From Streptosporangium pseudovulgare (GTDB taxonomy: Bacteria; Actinomycetota; Actinomycetes; Streptosporangiales; Streptosporangiaceae), in the NCBI RefSeq assembly GCF_014648055.1, contig NZ_BMQJ01000011.1, positions 62,001 through 126,000 of the forward strand: a stretch of 64,000 nt of DNA, given 5' to 3'. The position numbers and the translations under genes were made by a program. This document shows, in pieces, positions 8,860 to 15,652 of the stretch; the stretch's first letter is position 1, and every line of letters begins with the position of its first letter. The notes under the pieces were generated by a model. That model was given only the letters and a program-made list of their open reading frames with translations, did no database searches and was not told the origin of the DNA.

Positions 8860-10209
8860 CTACGCGGTGAGCCCGAGGAACTCCTGCACCGCGCGGGCCT
8901 GCTGGTGCTTGCCCAGCTCCGCACGCAACTCATCCAGCGTGCTGGACCCGCGCGCCGAGTCGACCCCGCCCATGCGGCCGACCACCTCATGCGCGCTCTC
9001 CAACGCGGCGTCGATATCACCGAGCGCGAGATGCGCCGCGGACTTGCGCGCCAGGTAGATGGCCGCGCCGCGAGCCTCCCTGTCCGGGTCGTAGGGGTCA
9101 TGGTGGGAGAAGGCCGCGTCGAAGTGCGCCAAAGCACGCCGGGGATCCTTCAGCGTCAGCGCTGAGCTGGCCGCCACCTGATGCAGCTCCCCAGCGGTCA
9201 CCCAGTACATACCCGACAGGTCGTCGGCGGCCGGGCCCGCGCGATCGTAGGCGGTGAGCGCGGCATCGACCGCCCTGAAGGCCGCCACCGACTCCCGCGC
9301 CTTGGAATGAGCGCGCGCCCGGCGAGCGTGCAGCATGGCCATCACCCGCGGGGAGGTGATTTTCCCTCGCGCCGACAAGGCGCCGTCGAGGAGGCCTAGA
9401 GCCCCGCGTGCGTCACCGCGGGCATAACGCAAGTTCGCCCAGAACGCCAGCACGATCGCGGCCATCGTGTCGTCGCTGGCGCTGGCCGCGGCCCGCAGCG
9501 CGGCGACGAAGTGCCGCTCGGCGGCGGCGGTGTGCCCGGCGTCGTAGGCGCACCAGCCCGCCAGGCGGGACGCCTCAGCCGCCGCCGCATACAGACGACG
9601 GCCGATGTCGTCTGTATAGGCCGACTCGGCCAGAATTCGGATGATCAGCCGCAGCTCAGCGGTTGCGGCATCGTACGCCTGCCCGGATCCGACCTGGTCG
9701 TCCAGGTGACGCAGAGCATCCAGGCGCGTGTCGAATAGCTCCACGACCTGACGGCCGACCCGGCGGCCGGCAGCGGGGGCGCTGGTGGAGGAAGGAGCGG
9801 TCGCCCACTGGGCGACGATCGCGGCGAGTGTGCCGGTTGAGGCGACCAGGAAACCCCGACGATCCACCGGCCCTCCTAGGTTCTCCAGTGCTTTGACGGT
9901 ACCCACCGGAGTCCAGGCAGATTCCAAAACCACACGATCGTCGTGAAATGCGAGCAAAAGCCAATCGGGCCAGCCCCGGTGGTGAACCTCCCGCCGGTCC
10001 ACCCCGAACACCTCGGCCATGGCGAGCTGAACGGTGATGTACGGCGTGGTCCCCGCCACCCAGCGGCACACCTTCTCCTTACGGGTGCCGATCCCGCCGT
10101 GCCCCAAGGCGCGGTGGCAGGCGTCCACCCTCGTCAAGAACATGGTCGCCGTCCAGTGACGGCGAGCGATCAGCGCGGTGAGCGGATGAGGCTCCACCGA
10201 AGCGTTCAC
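8860..10209 (-). CDS. HTH-TPR transcriptional regulator
   Basis: 449-residue protein of the actinobacterial regulator type that combines an N-terminal helix-turn-helix-like region (about 1-80, with TRKEKVCRWVAGTTPYIT and AMAEVFGVDRREV) with a C-terminal TPR-like helical array (about 170-440). A short Ala-rich hydrophobic patch near 115-135 (RRGFLVASTGTLAAIVA) is typical of these proteins. I chose the GTG start because GGGGAGGGG lies about 6 bases upstream. It is transcribed away from the 10743-18388 cluster and is the obvious candidate to control it, through ligand or peptide binding by the TPR part. The ligand is unknown. Confidence 0.8.
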   Translation of the reverse strand: MNASVEPHPLTALIARRHWTATMFLTRVDACHRALGHGGIGTRKEKVCRWVAGTTPYITVQLAMAEVFGVDRREVHHRGWPDWLLLAFHDDRVVLESAWTPVGTVKALENLGGPVDRRGFLVASTGTLAAIVAQWATAPSSTSAPAAGRRVGRQVVELFDTRLDALRHLDDQVGSGQAYDAATAELRLIIRILAESAYTDDIGRRLYAAAAEASRLAGWCAYDAGHTAAAERHFVAALRAAASASDDTMAAIVLAFWANLRYARGDARGALGLLDGALSARGKITSPRVMAMLHARRARAHSKARESVAAFRAVDAALTAYDRAGPAADDLSGMYWVTAGELHQVAASSALTLKDPRRALAHFDAAFSHHDPYDPDREARGAAIYLARKSAAHLALGDIDAALESAHEVVGRMGGVDSARGSSTLDELRAELGKHQQARAVQEFLGLTA

Positions 10210-10291
10210 GTGCGGCCCCTCCCCTTTGAGGGCGTGATCTGCAGTACGTGGTCCCCGAGGCGTTCGCCGTCACGAGCATGCAGCCGAAACA

Positions 10292-10329
10292 CAACTCAAG
10301 GCAACCGGAACGCAACCCAAGGCAACGGA
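10292..10329. repeat. Tandem 21-bp direct repeat in divergent regulatory region
   Basis: CAACTCAAGGCAACCGGA (10292-10309) is followed 21 bases later by CAACCCAAGGCAACGGA (10313-10329). Two near-identical sites two helical turns apart, upstream of the HTH-TPR regulator, look like an operator pair. This is inference. Confidence 0.45.
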
Positions 10330-10400
10330 CGACCTCTTTCACTTCGCGGCTTCACCGGATGTCCTAGAAACGCACACCCACTGGGAAGGGCAGCCACTCG

Positions 10401-10717
10401 ATGACACCTGAGTCTTTTCTTCACCCGCCGCGGTATGACCGCGGCCACGTCGCCGAGGCCGAACGCCAGCAGCAGCGCTTCCCCGGCTGGCTCGTCATGT
10501 GAGGCCCCTACGCACGAACCTTCACCGCGTGGCACCTGGCCGACCCCCGCCAGTGCCGCAGCGTCGAGGCCGCGACCCCGATGGATCTCGAGGTCCTGAT
10601 GGGCGACGCCGAGCTCGAGTTCGGCGGGCCTCGTTCACCCCCAAGCCCACCACCCCGCCGACCCCCTCCAGCCGGGTCATCGCCAAGCGGCACGGGACCG
10701 TCGTCACTTGGCCCTAG
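10401..10717 (+). pseudogene. Broken small actinobacterial protein with in-frame TGA
   Basis: The frame from ATG 10401 encodes 33 residues ending QQRFPGWLVM, then TGA at 10500. It continues openly as GPYARTFTAWHLADPRQ and EAATPMDLEVLMGDAELE. This resembles the short proteins encoded next to actinobacterial HTH regulators, which carry an FPGW...WG...FWA pattern. The TGA falls where a Trp would be expected (TGG to TGA). The frame has no stop before it runs into the next gene, whereas the +1-shifted frame ends naturally at TAG 10715-10717, so a frameshift around 10620 is likely too. A short 33-residue product is the alternative. Confidence 0.5.
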
Positions 10718-10742
10718 ACCGCCGAGCGGAAAGGAACTGTCT

Positions 10743-11831
10743 ATGGCATCCAGCATCGAGCGCGCAGTCGACCTGCTGCTGGACCGATGGCGGCTGCACG
10801 TGACCGGTGACGCCGAACTGGTCGACGACGTCACCACGGTGATGGTGCCTCCATGCAGCGCCGAACCTGCCACAGCGGACGGCGGAGCGCAATGGACCGT
10901 CCGTGTGGAACGAGACCCCTACGGCGAAGCGCCGGCCGACCCGGACACGCTGGCCAACAGTCGGCCCGTGCTGGCCTATCCCAATGGCAGTGCGTGCCTG
11001 GCAGTCACCGACAGCTCAGGCGGTCTGCTGCGCCTGGCAGGCCGCTATCGGCCGGGCATCCCGCCCGCGCTGCTTGAGGTCGACCATGGCAGGCGCACCA
11101 CCCGCGTGGTCGTCTCCACCTCCGAATCAAGTCCGCGCTGGCCCGATTGGCTGGCCCGGCTGTTCTTCTCCAGCCGCATGTTGTCCGGCGGATGGCGGAT
11201 GCTACATGCGTCCGCGGTCGCGCTTAACGGCGTCGCGGTCCTGTTCGTCGCGTCCACACACGGCGGGAAGTCCACGCTCGCCCACCGCGCCTGCATGGAG
11301 ATGGGCGCCCGGTTCATGGCCGACGACCTGGTGCTGATCAGCCCTGAAGGGGTCGTCGCCGGATGGCCGACCCGTGTCGCGATCCCCGCGGAACTGGCCG
11401 AACTGGGAGGCTTCGCCGGTGGTGGGATGCCTGACCGGCAGGTCGTGGCCGGGGTGTTGCGTCAGCGGGTCCTGCTCACCCCACAGGAGCACCGCGCCGC
11501 CGTCCGGCCGTCGCCACCTACCCGGCTGGGCGCGTTGGTGCAGATCGGCACCGCGCCCGGGTCTGCCGCGGGGTGCACGCTGGAGCCGGCGCAGGCCGAA
11601 GAGGCGGCCGCTGATGCCGGGGACGTGCCGCTGCAGCGCCTGTATTCCACTGACCTGCTGTCGGTGACCGGCGGCCCACCTCCCGGTGCTCCGGGGGTCC
11701 CGGCGCCTCCCGTGGGGTCGGTGCTGGCGGGCGTCCCCGCCGTCAGGCTCACGGTCTCCCATCTGCGGGACCTGCCGTATGCCCCGGTGTGGGAGACATT
11801 GGCCGGGCTGCTGCCCGAGGTGATCGCGTGA
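10743..11831 (+). CDS. HprK-like P-loop kinase 1
   Basis: 362-residue protein of the HPr-kinase-like superfamily. The key block is H155 in MLHASAVALNG, the P-loop ASTHGGKST (170-178) and the Asp pair in FMADDLVLIS (194-195), the order seen in HprK and in stand-alone kinases of that fold. The first 130 residues are beta-rich and unrecognised. Family members phosphorylate Ser of HPr or small molecules such as free serine; the substrate here cannot be told. I chose ATG 10743 because AAAGGAA lies 6 bases upstream; the frame is open further left because of the broken gene there. Its stop overlaps the next start (GTGA). It is the first gene of the cluster. Confidence 0.75.
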   Translation: MASSIERAVDLLLDRWRLHVTGDAELVDDVTTVMVPPCSAEPATADGGAQWTVRVERDPYGEAPADPDTLANSRPVLAYPNGSACLAVTDSSGGLLRLAGRYRPGIPPALLEVDHGRRTTRVVVSTSESSPRWPDWLARLFFSSRMLSGGWRMLHASAVALNGVAVLFVASTHGGKSTLAHRACMEMGARFMADDLVLISPEGVVAGWPTRVAIPAELAELGGFAGGGMPDRQVVAGVLRQRVLLTPQEHRAAVRPSPPTRLGALVQIGTAPGSAAGCTLEPAQAEEAAADAGDVPLQRLYSTDLLSVTGGPPPGAPGVPAPPVGSVLAGVPAVRLTVSHLRDLPYAPVWETLAGLLPEVIA

Positions 11832-12685
11832 CCGGGCGCCGCCTGGTGCGGGTGTCCTCGGCCGGGCGGACGTTGACGGTGGATGCCCCATCGGCGTTCA
11901 TCAGCGCGTGGCCCGGCGTGGCCCCGCATGTACCTGGCGCTTCCCCCGGCCTTCTTGACGGCGCCGGCGGGCGGGCGGCGGCGGTCCTGCCGGATGATGC
12001 GGCCGATGCCCGCCGCGTGATCAACGCTCACCTGCATGTCCTGCATCTGGCCGCCGGCACCCTGTCAGTGCACGCCACCTGTCTCCACCGCCCCGATGTG
12101 GGGGCGGTGCTGCTGCTCGGCGGGCATGGCGTGGGCAAGACGCTGACCGGGGCCGTGCTCGCTGAGCTCGGCTGGGACTGGCTGGCCGGGGATGTCACCC
12201 TGGTCGACGCCGTCGCCGACGGCGGCCCTGCGGTGCGGGGCGGTACCAGCGCACTGCTCGGCCGCCGGGCCGGGTTGCGCCGCTGGTTTCCCGCCTGGAA
12301 TGTGGCCGCCGACGGCGCTGCGATCGTGGCGCTGCCCGGTCACACGGTCCGGCAGCCGGCGGGGCCGGTGCGGGTGGCGGCGGCGGTTCTCGTCGACGTC
12401 GACGGCGACCCGGCCGAACGGGCCGTCCTGAAGGGGCTTGACCGGCATACCGCGGCCACCGCGTGGCTGCGCGCCAGCGGGCATCTCCTCGACCGTCTCC
12501 TGGCTGAAACCGGTGCGCGGCCGCTACGCGCCCTGGAGGACGGGCGGGCGCAGCGGCGCCGGGTGCGCTACGTGCGCAGCCTGGCAGATGCCGTGCCGGT
12601 CTATGCCGGTCGCGGCACCCCGCATGGCATCGCCGCCCGCATCTGCGACGTCGTCACCGCGGAGGTGAGATCCCGATGCCCGTGA
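11828..12685 (+). CDS. HprK-like P-loop kinase 2
   Basis: 285-residue second member of the HprK-like fold. It has H82 in LSVHATCLHR, P-loop GGHGVGKTLT (98-107) and DWLAGDVTLVD (about 117-127), where the usual Asp pair is reduced to Gly-Asp. It is shorter than its neighbour and only distantly similar, so this is not a recent tandem copy. The loss of one Asp raises the chance that it is a regulatory or partner subunit. The GTG start overlaps the preceding stop, and the end overlaps the next gene by 10 bases. This strict coupling implies a fixed ratio of the two proteins. Confidence 0.7.
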   Translation: MTGRRLVRVSSAGRTLTVDAPSAFISAWPGVAPHVPGASPGLLDGAGGRAAAVLPDDAADARRVINAHLHVLHLAAGTLSVHATCLHRPDVGAVLLLGGHGVGKTLTGAVLAELGWDWLAGDVTLVDAVADGGPAVRGGTSALLGRRAGLRRWFPAWNVAADGAAIVALPGHTVRQPAGPVRVAAAVLVDVDGDPAERAVLKGLDRHTAATAWLRASGHLLDRLLAETGARPLRALEDGRAQRRRVRYVRSLADAVPVYAGRGTPHGIAARICDVVTAEVRSRCP

Positions 12686-13575
12686 AACCTCCTGTGTGCC
12701 GGCATGCTGGGCCGCGGCTGCGGCTGGCCGGTGGGCGGGCGTATCTGCTTCCTGCCATCACGCCGCCGAACGGGATGGTCCCGGCGTGGTTCAGCATGCT
12801 CAGCCCCGGTACTGAATACCGGCATCTGCAAGCCACCACCGCCGGTTGTGAGGTGCGTGACGCGGGTTATGTGACGCTCGCCTTCCGTCCCGGCGGGGGA
12901 TGGCTGCTGGCCGCGGTCCCGCACGGCGCCGCGTTCGATCCGGCCGGGCCCGTGCTCGCGGCGCCACCCGGCGCCGATGTGCGGGCCGCCGCGCTGGCCC
13001 GGTTCCAGCAGATGGCCGTCCTCGGGCTTGACCGGCTGCCCTCCGGCACCTGCGTGGACAGGGCGGTCGTGGTCGGGTCAGGGCCCGTCGCGCTCGGCTG
13101 CGCCCTGGAGCTGCGCCGGCGGGGAGCCTCCAACGTGCGCATCATCACCTCCCGGACGGGGGCGCCGATCGAGGCTGTGCCCGGCGTGTCCTGCCTCGCC
13201 GGCCTGGAGGCACCGGCGGCACTGGTCATCGACGCCGCAGGACGACCTGAGCGGGCTGCCGAGCTGCTGGCTCCCGGCGGTGTCCTCGCCCTGCTGGGCA
13301 CCCCGCCGAGCGAGGCCGGCCTTTCCGCGTTGCAGGTGCACCGGTCCGGATGGACGGTGATCGGCATGCACGAACTCACCAACGACGCGGACGTCTACCA
13401 TGCCGCCTACACCACGGCGGTGTCCTGGCTGACCGACCAGATCAGTTCACGCCTGCTGAACATCTGGTGCCAGATCGTGCCCGGCACCTGCGCCCCGGCC
13501 GTCTACGACACGCTCGCCCGCCCCGCCGGCCGAGACCCGCACCCTGTGGTGATCTTCTCGTGGGGTGTGCCATGA
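12676..13575 (+). CDS. Medium-chain dehydrogenase-like NAD(P) protein
   Basis: 299-residue protein resembling the sugar-alcohol branch of medium-chain dehydrogenases. The N-terminal part has MLSPGTEYRHLQ, and the Rossmann core has VVVGSGPVALGCALELRRRGA (split here as the GSGPVALG nucleotide loop) and ELLAPGGVLALLGTPPSE. The catalytic-zinc ligands of classical family members are not evident, and the protein is shorter than the usual 340-380 residues. It may therefore be a zinc-free reductase or a degenerate relative. Neighbouring genes suggest oxidation or reduction of a sugar- or cyclitol-like intermediate. It overlaps the gene before it (10 bases) and the one after it (ATGA). Confidence 0.65.
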   Translation: MPVKPPVCRHAGPRLRLAGGRAYLLPAITPPNGMVPAWFSMLSPGTEYRHLQATTAGCEVRDAGYVTLAFRPGGGWLLAAVPHGAAFDPAGPVLAAPPGADVRAAALARFQQMAVLGLDRLPSGTCVDRAVVVGSGPVALGCALELRRRGASNVRIITSRTGAPIEAVPGVSCLAGLEAPAALVIDAAGRPERAAELLAPGGVLALLGTPPSEAGLSALQVHRSGWTVIGMHELTNDADVYHAAYTTAVSWLTDQISSRLLNIWCQIVPGTCAPAVYDTLARPAGRDPHPVVIFSWGVP

Positions 13576-14348
13576 CCGTAGGGCTGTACAGCATCTCCGT
13601 ACGCGGGTTTGACGTGCCCGGCCTGCTGGCATGGGCCGCCTCCCACCGGATCCCGTTCGTGCATCTGCGCGGCGGCCCGCGCGGCGTCGACCTGGCCGCA
13701 CAACCGGCGGCGACGGTCAAGCGGTGGGCCGCAGCCGCCCGGTCGACCGTGCCGGTCACCGGGGTCACCGCTGACGTCGACGTGGCCGACCTCGCCGCAT
13801 CCGACGCCGCCCGGCGGGCGCGGGCATGCCGGGACCTGGCCGGGCTGGCTGAGGCGGCCGACCTGCTGGGTGCGGGCTGGGTGAGGCTGCTGGCCTGCAC
13901 CCCACTGACCGCCGAGGCGCTCAGCGCCGTGGGAAGGCTGCCCGTGGTGGCCGGCAGCCGGCTGCCGCTGCTGGTCGAACCCCATCATCGGCAGTGGATG
14001 ACCCTGAACGGGGTGCAGGCGCTCGCTCGGCTGGTCGCTGACTGCCCGGCGGCGTGTCTGCTGGCCGACACCACCCAGCTCGCCGCCGCACCCCCCACCT
14101 CTGCCAAGGGGGCGGTGGAGGCGATCCTCGACAGAGCACGCGTGCTGCATCTGTCTGATCCCGGCACCGGCTGGGACACCCCCGCTCACGCCGACGTCGC
14201 CGCCGCGGCGGCGGCCCGCGCCCGCGCGGGAGCGTTCGCTGAAGTCGCCGTGGAATGGACAGGCGCCGACCGCTCCCCGCACGGGTGCCTGGCCCGCTAC
14301 CACGCCGCCGTCGCCTGGTGGCAGCAGCACACCGGCAGCTCCGCATGA
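13572..14348 (+). CDS. Sugar phosphate isomerase/epimerase-like TIM barrel
   Basis: 258-residue protein with the xylose-isomerase-like/AP-endonuclease-2 barrel pattern. It opens with VGLYSISVRGFDVPGLLAWA and strand PFVHLRGGP; later strands are VTGVTADVD, WVRLLACTP, LPLLVEPH (likely metal-binding Glu-Pro-His), CLLADTTQ and VLHLSDPG, ending with EVAVEWTGAD. Such enzymes isomerise or epimerise sugars, or dehydrate inositol derivatives (IolE/IolI type), with a divalent metal. The reaction here is not known. Its start overlaps the dehydrogenase stop as ATGA. It fits a pathway acting on a polyol or sugar together with the Gfo/Idh/MocA domain encoded downstream. Confidence 0.7.
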   Translation: MTVGLYSISVRGFDVPGLLAWAASHRIPFVHLRGGPRGVDLAAQPAATVKRWAAAARSTVPVTGVTADVDVADLAASDAARRARACRDLAGLAEAADLLGAGWVRLLACTPLTAEALSAVGRLPVVAGSRLPLLVEPHHRQWMTLNGVQALARLVADCPAACLLADTTQLAAAPPTSAKGAVEAILDRARVLHLSDPGTGWDTPAHADVAAAAAARARAGAFAEVAVEWTGADRSPHGCLARYHAAVAWWQQHTGSSA

Positions 14349-14538
14349 CCCCCCTCAGAACGGGGGCGCCATCACGCTGGGCCTGCCCGCAATCGCCGAG
14401 TCGGGCATGCGCCGGGCTGCCATGCTGTACCCGGCCTGGGCGCATAGGGCGAAGGCGCGGCGGCGTAGGTCCGCTGCCCGGGAGCACGCCCACCACCTCA
14501 CCGCCACCTCACCGCAACCTCTATCGAGGAGATAACCC
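14349..14538. other. 190-bp gap inside the cluster, two doubtful short frames
   Basis: This is the only sizeable gap in the cluster. One frame starts at ATG 14345 overlapping the TIM-barrel stop (ATGA), is Cys/Pro/Arg-rich at first and overruns the next gene to 14614. Another starts at ATG 14407 and gives a 42-residue Arg/Ala-rich product ending at TAA 14533-14535. Neither has a good ribosome site of its own. The GAGGAGA at 14526-14532 serves the next gene. The gap may instead hold an internal promoter. Confidence 0.3.
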
Positions 14539-15597
14539 ATGCCTGACCAGACCAGCGTCGCCTCGACGCGGGAGTCCGCCGTCATGGACGTTCTCGCCAC
14601 CGGCTTCGGACTGACCGCGCACACGATCAGCCCGGTGCCGATCGGCCAGGTCACCATCAACTACCGGGCCCGCCTCGCCGACGGCCGGGACGTGTTCGTG
14701 AAGCAGTACCCGGCCACATGCGACCTGGACGCCGAACGCGCCGCGATCGACCTGGCCGCTCGCGCGGTGAAGGACGGCATTCCCGGCGCGGCCGCCATCC
14801 CGACCTCATCCGGCGACGTCATCGCCAGCGGCCCGCCGCCGATATCGGTGTGGGAATGGATGCCCGGCCGCGTCGAGACACGGCTGTCGGCGGCGCAGCT
14901 CACCGCCGCCGGCGGCGCGCTGGGCCGCATACACGCCCTGTTCGCGCCGCTGCCGACCGGCCCTGACCCGGACGCGGCGGTACGGGCCTGGCGCAGCCCC
15001 GACCTGGACGGCCTGGCCACGACGATCGACCAGCTCTTGGAGATCATCGCCGGACGGATGCGCGCCGGTAGCGCCGATGTGTTCGACCGGGAGGCGCAGC
15101 GCACCCTGCTGGAGCGCCGCAGCATGCTCGCCCGCGTCCCCGCCCTGCTCGCCGACCTGCCCGACACGCTGACGGTGCAGGTCCTGCACGGCGACTACTC
15201 ACCGGTCAACCTGCTGTTCCAAGCAGAGACGCTGTCGGCGGTGCTCGACTTCCAGCCACCGCACCCGCCGTTCCTGCTCGCCTACGACCTGGGCCGGATG
15301 GCGTTCTACCCCAATACCGTCGCCGCCGGCCCGGCCTGGCAGGACGCCGCCGCGACGCTGATCCGCGCCTACCGTAGCGTCCACCCCGACGTGCCGGCGG
15401 CCGACGTGCGCGCCTGCGGCCGCGTCGCGCTGCTGCAACTGCTCACCAGTCTCTACGGCGTCAAGCAGCACTACCTGAAGCCGGGCCTGTTCCAAGACGA
15501 CCTGGACGAGTTCTGGCTGCTGCGCCACGCCGCCGCCGGCGAGTTGCTGTCGCAGCTGGCCGAAACCGATGCCCTCCTGGCGGACCTCGCCGGCTGA
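14539..15597 (+). CDS. APH/choline-kinase-like phosphotransferase
   Basis: 352-residue small-molecule kinase of the protein-kinase-like fold. The ATP-binding strands include DVFVKQYPA (Lys55). The catalytic loop VLHGDYSPVNLLF carries H217, D219 and N224, and the metal-site strand is AVLDFQ (D237), where the residue after Phe is Gln rather than the common Asp/Gly/Glu. The length and the helical C-terminus fit the homoserine-kinase/aminoglycoside-phosphotransferase group. The ATG is preceded by GAGGAGA at 7-8 bases. In this cluster it probably phosphorylates a pathway sugar, cyclitol or amino alcohol. Antibiotic self-resistance is the alternative. The substrate is unknown. Confidence 0.8.
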   Translation: MPDQTSVASTRESAVMDVLATGFGLTAHTISPVPIGQVTINYRARLADGRDVFVKQYPATCDLDAERAAIDLAARAVKDGIPGAAAIPTSSGDVIASGPPPISVWEWMPGRVETRLSAAQLTAAGGALGRIHALFAPLPTGPDPDAAVRAWRSPDLDGLATTIDQLLEIIAGRMRAGSADVFDREAQRTLLERRSMLARVPALLADLPDTLTVQVLHGDYSPVNLLFQAETLSAVLDFQPPHPPFLLAYDLGRMAFYPNTVAAGPAWQDAAATLIRAYRSVHPDVPAADVRACGRVALLQLLTSLYGVKQHYLKPGLFQDDLDEFWLLRHAAAGELLSQLAETDALLADLAG

Positions 15598-15652
15598 CCC
15601 GGCGGCCGCCCCCCACCCCCCGTTCCGCCCGACTCAGCAAGGAGAGACTCTC

